This document shows, piece after piece, positions 54,901 through 64,000 of a stretch of DNA of 64,000 bases. Source of the stretch: Caenorhabditis remanei (Eukaryota; Nematoda; Chromadorea; Rhabditida; Rhabditidae); NCBI RefSeq assembly GCF_010183535.1, contig NC_071328.1, positions 13,764,001 through 13,828,000 of the forward strand, written 5' to 3'. A program made the translations under genes and the position numbers. The notes below the pieces were generated by a model. It saw nothing but the letters and a program-made list of their open reading frames with translations. It was not told where the DNA came from and made no database searches. Numbering within the stretch: the stretch's first letter is position 1; every line of letters begins with the position of its first letter.

Positions 54901-57900
54901 ACAAAAATGCCCGTATGTCGGTCGGTTTCTAGTTTTCAGGGATCAAATTTATACTTTCAAAATCAGAATGTCGTTGCGGTTTTAATGAGGTTATAAATAC
55001 CGTATATCGATAGGAGAAGAAGACGCAGAGAAGCTAGAGTGTCTCGTTGTCTGCGCCTCCGTAAATGGTTTTTAACGAAATTTTTCGTCGATAACGTTGT
55101 CATTCTTAGAGTTATCTGATAGTCTGAATATTTAAAACATTCTAAATATTTTGAGATAAAAACCAGCCAAATACCTCAAAAATTAACAAAGTTAGAAAGT
55201 TTCGAACATTTTCGAAAATTTTTCGGAAAAACATTTTTTTACAAATTATCTTGTAACTCGGTCAGATTTTGTGCTTTAGACTTTAAATTTGTATTTTTGG
55301 AATCAACGTTTTAAACCGGTTCTAATAAGTGTAAATATGCCGTACTTCGGTTATGAGGAGAGACGCAGAGAAGTCAGACACTCTCGCTTCTCTTCGTCTC
55401 TCTTCAAGGTACCATATTTAAAGACGCATATCTCAAAATTGTGTAGAGATATCAAAAAGTTGTTAACTACAAAAATGATCTACATAAAATTTTCTACATT
55501 TTTGTAGTTGACCACTTTCTTCTAGCTCCTCCCCTTTTTCAGATCTCTCCCCCACTTTCAACGTCTAATGCGATACATTCTGTTCAACGTGCACCCATTG
55601 AATGTCGGTGAACATACGGATCAAATTGCGTCATTTCTAAAAGATTTTATCACTCGTTTCAAAAGTCGTCTCACAAATGAAAGACTTCGATTCAAGAAAC
55701 GAGAATGCTCACGGGAATACTATTTGATGGATTCGGATATAGATGCGGTCACGGAGTCCCTGACGGATTTGGCGATTATGTTGATGTTTTCAAATCAACA
55801 GGTTAGTTTTGCAAGTTGTAAATGAATAAGTGGTAGATCATCATGTAGATCAAATCTAGGGCTACATTTTTGTATTTGACAATTTTTTGTTAGCTCCACC
55901 CGCTTTTGAGATATGCGCCTTTAAAGATTGGAGGACGAAAGAGTGTGCGCAAAGAGGAGGGCGTCTCTCGCCGCTTCCAAGCTGCCGTCTTTATAGGCGC
56001 ATATCTTAAAAGTGGGCGGAGCTATAAGAAAATGGTCAACTGCAAAAATGTAGAGCTAGTTTTGATCTACACGAAAAATGTAAATTTGGCAAAGTTTGTG
56101 TAAATCGGAATCCGTAACAGACTGTTCAAAAAGTCCGTTTGCGTATTTTGAGCTGGCACCACTTCGAAACGGGTTATCGAATATATAAGTGGTTTTGTTA
56201 AATTTCGAATGGTTTGTCTAAAAATTCGGAAAATCCTGAATATTTTGAGCTAAAACCAGCCAAATGCCTTATAGATTGACAAAGTTAGAGTGTTTCGAAG
56301 TTTTTCGAAATTTTTTTTTTAATTTTACAAATTGTTTTGTAATTCGGTCAGTTTTTTAGCTTTTGGTTGGAAATTTATATTTTTGGAATCACTGTTTTAA
56401 GGCAATTCATATAAGTATAAATACGTCCTTATTCAGTCATGGAGACGCAGAGAAGCCAGGCACTCTCGCTTCTCTGTGTCTCCCTCTTCTCTAGGTACCA
56501 ATCTTTGAACGCGTGTATCTCAAAAGTGGGCGAGCTATCAAAAAGTTGAAAACTGCAAAAATGTAGCCCTATTTTTGATCTACAAAAAAAATTATAATGT
56601 AAAAAATTTCGTTGAAAAAAGACTCCGTGACGGGTTCTCAAAATCTATAATTTTTCGTCGAAAATCCTAATTTTTTTCCAGGACTACAAACTCATCCACT
56701 GTCTAACTACCATCAATCGTGAACTCGTGGCTTCAAAACTTCTTGAGCAGTAAGCCCCGCCCCCTTTTTCTTTTTTTTAATTATCATTTTCAGCTTCTAC
56801 TCGTCGATCACCGCCGTCAGTGAGCCTCACCGTCTCTCGGTCATCATAGAAGCGTTCTCCAACATCATTTTCGAAATAATCCGTCCAGCAGACCCAGAAT
56901 ACCGTACCCCACGGGATATTTCATTCGATTCGACTTGGTTGAAGACACTCGAAGAGGAGCGGAAAAGTTGGTCGACGTATAGAAGTGGAAGTGAGTGCGC
57001 CCAGGTGAAGAGTCATCAATTTAAGAGTCTCCGTGCCCACGCCTTCTATATTATGGAGATTTTAATCAATAATATCAATGTGAGTGATGTGGACAGAACC
57101 AACTACATATTCAAAACACTCACCGTCCTATTCTCCTCTTTTCCACTTATGGACTTCTCCAGTGCACCCGAATTTCATAAGTTGTCTGAAGATGACCGTA
57201 TCATCTGCCTTCTCTCGAAACGGATCCCCCATCTCGTCGAGTTTACAATCGACAAACTTCTCGAAGTGATCACTTGTCTCTCCGTGGTGGCACCCAAGAC
57301 ATCTGGACAAACCGTCGGTGCCTCCGTCTCCAGTGAGTCGTTGAATCAAGTCGGTGAAGAAGAGGTTGTCCTGGTCTCTGGAGTTAGTCAGCTGGTCAAA
57401 GTGATTTTTGAGAGGGTTGATGAGAAATTGAGAAAGGTTGGTTTACGATATAGTATAGATCAAATCCAGGGCTGCACTTTTGTAGTTGACAACTTTTTGA
57501 TAGCTCCGCCCACTTTAGAGATATGCGCCTTCAACTGTAGTTTGTCAGTGTAGAAAAGGTGGTCATCGACCAACTTTTTGAGCACGCCATGACATCCCAT
57601 TTCATCCGTTTGTGTCAAATTTACAATCATCTTGTAGATCAAAAATCGGGGTTCATTTTTGTAGTTGACAACTTTTTGATAGCTCTGCCCACTTTTGAGA
57701 TATGCGCCTTTAAAGATGGTAACCTAGAAGAAAGGGAGACACAGAGAAGCAAGAGTGTCTGGCTTCTCTGCGTCTCTCTTCTAAACCGAAATGAGACATA
57801 TTTATACTTATTGGAATTGCCTTAAAACGTTGATTCTAAAAATATAAGTTTCAAACTAAAAACTTAAAAGCTGACAGCATTACAAGACAATTAGCTAAAC

Positions 57901-60900
57901 TTTTTTTTTGAAAAACTTCGAAACTCACTAACTTTATCAATTTTTGAGGTGGTTGACTGGTTTTTAGCTCAAAATGACCAGATTTAAAAAAATTTTCAGA
58001 CAGAAATACATCAAACCCAATAAAACCACTTTGAAAATAGTCAAAAACTCAAAATACGCAAAGGTTTCAATATTTTGTTCGTGAGAGAGAAAAATTCGCT
58101 TAAATTGTATATATCTGAAATTCTAAAAGGTATAGTGAAACTCTGTTAACTAATAACTCAAAAAGCATAAAATTTCCCACATTCTACCAGTTGAAAACTT
58201 TAATCTAGCTCCGCCCACTTTTGAGATACGCACCTTCAAAGTTGGAAAGACGAGAGAGTGTGCGAAAAGAGGAGGGTGTCTCGTTTCTATGCGTCTCTCC
58301 TCTCTCTCGCTTCGAAGGTTACCTTCTTTGAAGGCGCGTATCTCAAAAGTGGGCGGAGCTATCAAAAAGTTTTCAACTGCAAAAATGTAGCCCTGGTTTT
58401 GATCTACAAAAAAAATACAATTTTTTAAAAATTGGTTTCCAACGAAATCCAGGACACATCTTTTAAAATCACCAACTTTCAACCGAAAATCACCATTTTT
58501 GAAACCGGGATCTCAAGTTTAAAGACGCATATCTCAAAATCCAGAAGAGCTTGAAAAAAATTTTCACTGGAAAATTATAGAGCTTGATTGAATTCATAGT
58601 AAAATTTTGCAGAACCTATTCGACCGTCTGTTCGCCTACATCACTTCTTGTGAATTCTCGAGTGACACTGCCACCAGAACCCTAACAACACTCGTAATGG
58701 CAGCTGTATGGGTCAGTCCGGCCGCCTTCCGTCACTATGCGGAATTCGTTTCGAAAAAGTTGAAGGCATTGATAACCGGTATTTTTATTTTTAGTATTTT
58801 TAGTATTTTCCCAAAAAATGAAACTTTTTTCAGAAGAAATCCGTGAGTCGCGTAGTCCTCCGTCCTCCGTGATCTTTTTTGTCGAGTTGGCTCGCGGTCT
58901 GTTTGCTGCAACTCACGAAATGATTGTGGAGAATGAGAAAATGTTGAGTGAAGTGGTGACGCTGATGCTGAGCTGTCAGAGTACACGGATTCATAAGGTA
59001 CCGATGGTTCTTTTTTTTTGGGTTTTTCATATTGATATTCGTGTTCAGCTCGTCGAGAGGTTTCAGAAAAGTATAATCATGCCACATTCCGTTGCAATTG
59101 GGTCCCACCACGAAATTACGGTATGCGCCTTTAAATGGGGATACTGTAGTTTTCGTGGCGGGACCCGATTCGCTCAGAATAGAGGCATGATTATACTTTT
59201 CTAAAAGCTCGCAACAAGCTGAATTCGAATATTACATTCGTTTTTGAGGAAAACTTGTCGTTCTCGAAAAATTTCAATATTGTGCAAAAATTGGAAATGT
59301 TTTGATCCTACCGAATTTTCTTGTACATATTCGCATTAAGCTTGTCAAGAGGTTTCAGAAAAGTATAATCATGACTATATTCTGAGCGAATTTGGTCCCA
59401 CCACGAAAACTACAGTAACCCGTTTAAAGGCGCATACCGTAGTCTCGTGGTAAGACCCGATTGTCTCCAAATGTGGGCATTATTATACTTTTCTGAAAGC
59501 ACTCGACGAGGTAAATTAGAATGTTACATAAAAATCTAATTGGATTGAGTTTTTGGGTTCAAAAACTGGGTTTTTGATTATTTTTGTTTATTTCTATCGA
59601 CTTTTTGGAGAAAAATTGATAAATCACCTCTGCAACCATTGCCTCTTCATATTTTTGGTTCTGGCAACAAACTTCTTTACGTAAAATTGATTTTTGGACT
59701 AAAAAACTTGGTTTTTGCCCGATTTTCTATCAAACACTCATTTTTTTCAACCTGAAATTGTTATTTTCAAATTCAGTTCGCCGAGAGCTTTCAGAAAAGT
59801 ATAATCATACGTATATTCTGAGCGAATCGGGTCTCGCCACGAGATTACGGTATGCGCCTTTAAAACGGGGGAGGGGGTACTGTAGTTTTTGTGGTGGGAC
59901 CCAAATGACTCAGAATATAGGCATGATTATACTTTTCTGAAAGCTCTCGACGAGCTGAATTTGAATATTACAATTATTCTTCGCGAATTTCTAATTTTCT
60001 GAAGAATCCACTAAACTGGTCAGATCGTTCGGTCTCCAAATGGCGAACATCTCCCTTCCGAGAGTTTTTAAATAAGTATAATCATGACTATTCTGACAAA
60101 AACTTTTGATGGCTGAGTTTTGGGATCCTAGGTCACCAAACCTAGGTCATCATAATTTTTCATATTCTTTTCCAGTGCGGAACATTCGGTGTGACATCCC
60201 TTCTCTCCACACTACTCTACATTGAAACCGAGCCGAACTACACGCCAGAAAACGCGGAATTCAAAAGACCACTCAGCCAATGGAACCCGATCTACTACTG
60301 GGCAAAATGCACAAAACTCCAAGATTCTGTGATCTCGTGGCATATTCCATCGAAGACGGAAGTCGAGTGTGCACAGCGAATGGCCAATCAATTCTTTTTT
60401 CCGTTTATTGCAAAATTAATGGATATGGATTATGATCGGTGAGTTAGAATTGAAAAAATATGTGTTTTTGTCTGAAAAATTGCTCAACTTTCGAAGCTCA
60501 TAACTTTTTTCATGATCATCCAAAATTATCAAATTTATATTAATCATGTAGATCACAAATAGGGCTACATTTTTTGTAGTTGCCAACTTTTTTCTAGCTC
60601 CACCCACTTTCGAGATATACGTCTTTAAAAATGAGAACAGTGAGGCCGGGAGAAAGAGGGGGCGAGGCGCAGAGAAATTTGAAGAGGCGTATCTCGAAAG
60701 TGGGCGGAGCTAAATAAAAATTGCCAACTACAGAGATATTCAGAATTTTACGTAGATCATTTTTGTAGTTGACAACTTTTTTCTAGCTCCGCCCACTTTT
60801 GAGATACAGACGGTCACAGTTAGGCGGTAGCGGCAGGGAGTGAGAGACGCAGAGAAGCCGACCGCTCTCGTTTCTCTGCGTCTCCTCTTCTGTCTCACCT

Positions 60901-63900
60901 CGCCCAACTTTGACCGCTCATATCTCAAAAATGTGAATAGCTATCAAAAAATTTCCAACTGCAAAAATGTAGCCCTTGATTTGATCTACAAGATGAATAT
61001 AACTTTTACCCGTTTTGTATTAGAAAACACAAAGTTACAAGCCGTTGAAGTTGACCAATTTTCAACTTAAAAACCAAAAGTTTTCAATTTCAGGGACAAA
61101 TTCCGGCGCTCCATCCACCATATCATGATGGTTATGAAAGATGTCAAATCTTTCCGTCACCCATCAAACCGCACTCCAATCCCGGATATCTACACTCCAT
61201 TTTGCCTGCCCATTCCCTCCTCATCCCTCGGCACCGCCTGTATTCTGGAATTCGAGCTCAAAGGTCCGAATGGAGAGAACGCGAGGGAGTTGATGGTCAA
61301 GATGATAGAGAATGTGTCGAAGAAGATTCAAGACCCCACAACGCTTGCCTATTTATCGATTATCGCCTCCGGATGCTTGGGGAAAACCAACTTTTGTTTC
61401 GAAGACAAAACCGAGGCATTCCTCAACGAGCCTCAATCGATTCTTGTTGATTTGACCTACGGAAAAGCTGTAAAAGTGTCACAACACACCTTGGATCGTC
61501 TCGCTGAATCGAAAAGAGCTCAAACCGAAATGTATCATAATTATGAGGTGAGAGAGGCCAATGAATTCGACGAACGAATTCTCCGCTCTCTTCTGAATTT
61601 GGCGATGAATGACTATGAGAAAGTGAGAGACGCGGCGACGCTATTCTTGAAACAGATGGATAGTCAACTATTCCGATTCCGTCATAAATTCCTGCCCGCA
61701 GTTCTCGATGTCCTTACGACGGAGACCAACAATATGGACCGTCTGGCTGGTGCGATGAGCCTTGTCATCACTCTGGGATGGGCGGCCAACGAGAATCCGC
61801 GGATTCGAATCGATGTGTGGGATGCGATTCTACGTATTAAAGTGTTCGATGAGCTCAAGATTTGTGTACTTTTCGATAGCATTTGCAACGAAATCGAGAC
61901 GATTAGCAAGAGACCGAATTATTGGAAGGTGGAGAGAGGGAGTCATGAAGGTTGGTGTATAATCTAGTAGATCAAATCTAGGGCTACATTTTTGTAGTTG
62001 ACAACTTTTCGATAGCTCCGTCCACTTTTGAGATATGCGCCTTTAAAGTTGAGAGAGGGAGTGAGAGACGCAGAGAAGAGAGAGTGTCTGACTTCTCTGC
62101 GTCTCTCTTCATACCCCAAGTAGGCCATATTTATACTTATTAGAATCGCCTTAAAACGGTTATTAAGAAAATATCAATTTCAAACTGAAATCTTAAAAAC
62201 TGACCGAGTTGCAAGAGATTTTGTAAAACTTTTTTTAAAACTTTTCAATATTTTCAAAACTGTCTAACTTTGTTATTGTTTGAGGTATTTGACTGGTTTT
62301 AGATCAAAATATCCAGAATATTCCAAATTTTTCAAGTTTTGCTTAATTTTATTCAAAAATTTATTAAACAACACTAAAAATGGCAAAGTTGCAGACTTTC
62401 GTGAAATTTCCAGAAAAATTTTGAAGTTACTTTTTCCAACTTAAATCTTCAGCACTTCGAAACGGGCTATTGTACATGTGAGTGGTTTTGTTGAGTTTTG
62501 AATAATTTTGTCTGAAAATTCGAGAAATGCTGGTTATTTTGAGCTAAAAACCAGCCAAATTCCTCGAAAATTGACAAAGTTAGAGAGTTTCGAAATTTTT
62601 CAAAAATTTTCAGAAAAAAGTTTTACATATTGCCTTGTAACTCGGTCAGTTTTCAAGCTTTGAGTTTGACACAATAATTTTTGGAACCGCCGTTTTAAGG
62701 CGATTCTAATGAGTATAAATATGGCCTACTTCGGCTATGAAGAGAGACGCAGAGAAGCCAGACACTATCGCTTCTCTGCGTCTCACTCTTCTCTAGGTAC
62801 CAATCTTTGAGCGCCTGTATCTCAAAAATGGGCGAAGCTATCAAAAAGTTGTCAACTACAAAAATGTAGCCCCTGACTTGATCTACATAACCATTGCAAA
62901 TTCTAAATCATCCTACTTTACTATTTTTCAGATCGCAACAAGAAAGTCGCCGAAGTCGCACAACAGCTCATCAAACCGTCTGAGCCGTCGTGGGATCAAT
63001 ACCTGACCCCAGAATCTTTGAAAATACAAACAGATACTTGGTTCAACTATCAGAAAGCGAGAGAATCTTCCAGAAGCGATTTGACAGAGATTCTATTCGC
63101 AAAACACGTCAAGAACCCCGCCCACCATCATACCCGAGAGAATTTGGCGCGCACAATGACATTCCAGTCACAAAAAGAGCAAGCCGAGCCGAGAACAATT
63201 GCTCTTTTGTTATCTCAACTCAGTGACGATCAATATAATTCTCGGAAAGAGGCAAGAGAGTGGTTGTCCAGATGGTTGTACGAGACGAAGCCAAAATCCA
63301 ATCGAATCGAGATGAGTCCGCCGACGAAACGAGTAGATCACGGAGTGTCGTTGGAGAGTGGAATACGAGAAGATAATCTTTGGTTGGCATATGATTATGA
63401 GCATTTACCGAATACGCCAGACAAATGGGATGATATGATTTTTGTGGAGAAGCAGCAGGCGTCGTGTAGATGGAGGAAGTGAGTAAAAATGTCAAAAAAA
63501 TTGAAAAATTTTCGAACCCAACTAGTTTTGTTAAAATCGGTTATGATATTCGTTTTCGGCTCGTCGAAAGCTTTCAGAAAAAAATAATCATTACCGTATT
63601 ACGCTCCAGTTGGGTCCCACCACGAAAACTACAGTATCCTTCACCCCGTTTAAAGGCGCATACCGTAATTTCGTGGTGGGACCCAACTTGATCAGAATCA
63701 AGACATGATTATACTTTTCTAAATTGTCTTGGCGAGCTGAACGGAAATATCATTTCTGATTTTGAGTTAACTCGCAGGTTTGAAAATTTTTTTATCAGTT
63801 TTCAAAGATTTTAATTGTTTGGGTCACTATTGAGTTTTTCAAGCTTTTCATGTTGAAATTCATGTTCAGCTCGTCGAAAGCTTTCAGAAAAGTATAATCA

Positions 63901-64000
63901 TGACCGTATTACGCTCCAGTTGGGTCCCACCACGAAAACTACAGTATCCTTCTCCCCGTTTAAAGGCGCATACCGTAATCTCGTGGTGAGACCCAATTGA
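51959..64000 (+). CDS. PSME4: proteasome activator PA200/BLM10 (PSME4 homologue), 3' end outside window
   Basis: Sixteen exons: 51959-51967, 52051-52166, 52468-52578, 52820-52960, 53228-53504, 54021-54130, 54179-54364, 55543-55801, 56682-56749, 56794-57436, 57559-57633, 58613-58778, 58834-58997, 60176-60438, 61094-61950 and 62932-63478, about 1,330 aa so far (human PSME4 has 1,843). The product is a HEAT-repeat dome that caps the 20S proteasome and promotes ubiquitin-independent degradation, notably of acetylated histones. Matches run in family order: MLPYFEELEIEADKNFQNII, LDWKPLYDLL, ATICVYTIGGPNS, YILFNVHPLNVG, TAVSEPHRLS, VISWHIPSKTEVE, RSLLNLAMNDYEKVRDAA and DKWDDMIFVEK. The 9-nt first exon (MVK) and the exon 11 boundary (acceptor at 57559, or 57549 with a phase problem) are least certain. 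Donors of exons 10 and 15 are unusual GTTGGT. Most long introns consist of hairpin elements. Confidence 0.9.
51975..52040. repeat. short hairpin filling PSME4 intron 1
   Basis: GCAAACGCGCTCCATCGG pairs with CCGATGGAGCGCATTTGC across a T-rich loop; with the splice signals it makes up nearly the whole 83-nt intron. Confidence 0.75.
52240..52417. repeat. ~175-bp hairpin family, copy c (PSME4 intron 2)
   Basis: Complete copy: left GAGAGCTTTCAGAAAAGTAT, core GGGTCCCGCCGCGAAATTAC / GTTTTCATGGCGGGACCC, right ending AGCTCTCGACGAGCTG. Confidence 0.85.
53019..53195. repeat. ~175-bp hairpin family, copy d (PSME4 intron 4)
   Basis: CAGCTCATCGAGAGC to GCTCTCGACAAGCTG. Unlike copy c, the CTACAGTACCC half of the loop precedes the CATACCGTAAT half, so the element is inserted in the opposite orientation. 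Confidence 0.85.
53521..53695. repeat. ~175-bp hairpin family, copy e (PSME4 intron 5)
   Basis: TGTTGTCGAGAGC to GCTCTCAACGAGCTG; begins only about 16 bp after the exon 5 donor at 53505. Confidence 0.85.
53804..53980. repeat. ~175-bp hairpin family, copy f (PSME4 intron 5)
   Basis: CAGTACGTTGAGAGC to GCTCGCAACGAGCTG; opposite orientation to copy e, 110 bp away in the same intron. Confidence 0.85.
54375..55540. repeat. ~1.15-kb foldback filling PSME4 intron 7
   Basis: Arms contain GCGTATATCTCAAAAGTGGG, GATAGCTCCGCCCACTTT, a GAGACGCAGAGAAGC hairpin, and AATATACCGTAT/TAAATATGCCGTA phrases in inverted order. It starts about 10 bp after the donor and ends next to the acceptor of exon 8. Confidence 0.7.
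55835..56600. repeat. foldback of the same family in PSME4 intron 8
   Basis: GTAGATCAAATCTAGGGCTA near the donor and TGTAGCCCTATTTTTGATCT near 56570 are inverted ends; the CTTCTCTGTGTCTCC hairpin lies near 56450. Confidence 0.7.
57437..57558. repeat. half-element making up PSME4 intron 10
   Basis: Only ~122 nt: GTTGGTTTACG then ATAGATCAAATCCAGGGCTG, TTGTAGTTGACAACTTTTTG and ATAGCTCCGCCCACTTTAGA. It corresponds to one arm end of the larger foldback family. Confidence 0.65.
57634..58440. repeat. foldback of the same family in PSME4 intron 11
   Basis: Its first bases GTAGATCAAAAATCGGG form the splice donor of exon 11. The right end is GTAGCCCTGGTTTTGATCTA near 58400. Contains two GAGACGCAGAGAAG/CTATGCGTCTCTCC stems. 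Confidence 0.75.
59046..59221. repeat. ~175-bp hairpin family, copy g (PSME4 intron 13)
   Basis: CAGCTCGTCGAGAGG to GCTCGCAACAAGCTG with the GGGTCCCACCACGAAATTAC core. Confidence 0.85.
59339..59511. repeat. ~175-bp hairpin family, copy h (PSME4 intron 13)
   Basis: AGCTTGTCAAGAGG to GCACTCGACGAGGT; opposite orientation to copy g. Confidence 0.8.
59774..59957. repeat. ~175-bp hairpin family, copy i (PSME4 intron 13)
   Basis: CAGTTCGCCGAGAGC to GCTCTCGACGAGCTG; loop slightly longer (GGGGGAGGGGGTACTG). Confidence 0.85.
60057..60102. repeat. ~175-bp hairpin family, copy j, left part only
   Basis: CCGAGAGTTTTTAAATAAGT followed by ATAATCATGACTATTCTG, then the similarity stops. Confidence 0.55.
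60540..61010. repeat. foldback-family fragments in PSME4 intron 14
   Basis: TGTAGATCACAAATAGGGCT, TAGCTCCACCCACTTTCGAG, a GAGACGCAGAGAAGCC stem (60843-60890) and TGTAGCCCTTGATTTGATCT mark one shortened, rearranged copy. Confidence 0.6.
61965..62890. repeat. complete ~920-bp foldback filling PSME4 intron 15
   Basis: AGTAGATCAAATCTAGGGCT at the left and TAGCCCCTGACTTGATCTAC at the right. Inverted landmarks inward: CTCCGTCCACTTTTGAGATA, two GAGACGCAGAGAAG stems, GGCCATATTTATACTTATTA, TTGCAAGAGATTTTGT and GAGGTATTTGACTGGTTTTA. Confidence 0.8.
63557..63738. repeat. ~175-bp hairpin family, copy k
   Basis: CGGCTCGTCGAAAGC to TGTCTTGGCGAGCTG, after exon 16 of the PSME4-like gene. Confidence 0.8.
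63867..64000. repeat. ~175-bp hairpin family, copy l, cut by the window end
   Basis: CAGCTCGTCGAAAGCTTTCA onward; the loop CTACAGTATCCTTCTCCCCG is nearly the same as that of copy k 310 bp upstream, suggesting a local duplication. Confidence 0.8.

Overview
The window is nuclear DNA from a nematode, most likely a Caenorhabditis species. The evidence: coding sequence is split into many exons, several introns are only about 48-55 nt with TTTTCAG-type acceptors, several start codons sit directly behind an acceptor-like TTTCAG (the sign of spliced-leader trans-splicing), and there are two F-box genes of the nematode-expanded FTH and FBA_2 types. No rRNA, functional tRNA, CRISPR array or prokaryotic operon was seen.

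Layout. 1-2.8 kb: no confident gene, one tRNA-like repeat and one possible orphan exon. 2.8-11.0 kb (+): the C-terminal two thirds of a TTF2/lodestar-type SNF2 ATPase, six exons, with repeat-filled introns. 11.2-14.5 kb (+): F-box/FTH-domain gene, four exons. 14.6-26.1 kb (+): sulfite oxidase (suox-1 type), seven exons; its 6.8-kb intron 3 holds a 6.2-kb inverted-repeat element that itself contains a short LTR retrotransposon with apparently identical LTRs. 26.3-27.3 kb: two inverted-repeat elements around a Polinton/Maverick-like gene fragment. 27.5-28.5 kb (-): a 199-aa coiled-coil protein of unknown function. 28.5-33.6 kb: repeats and broken coding scraps. 33.6-34.7 kb (-): a 103-aa predicted single-pass membrane protein. 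34.9-39.5 kb: a 4.5-kb near-perfect foldback element. 39.5-41.7 kb: repeats and a possible small secreted peptide. 41.7-46.2 kb (+): F-box/FBA_2-type gene whose intron 1 holds a hAT-type MITE with an 8-bp target duplication and a Helitron 3' end. 47.6-48.2 kb (-): fragment of a Helitron/Pif1-like helicase. 48.4-51.9 kb: foldback elements. 51.96 kb to the end (+): 16 exons of a PSME4/PA200 (BLM10) proteasome activator, cut by the window edge.

The host genes do not form one pathway: remodelling/transcription termination, two probable ubiquitin-ligase adaptors, mitochondrial sulfite detoxification and ubiquitin-independent proteasome activation. The striking feature is the density of hairpin elements inside introns. 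Two families dominate the PSME4 gene: a ~175-bp palindrome (nine full-length or nearly full-length copies plus one half copy) and a larger foldback that makes up most of introns 7, 8, 11 and 15. All calls come from reading the sequence; family names rest on recognised motifs, not on database searches.
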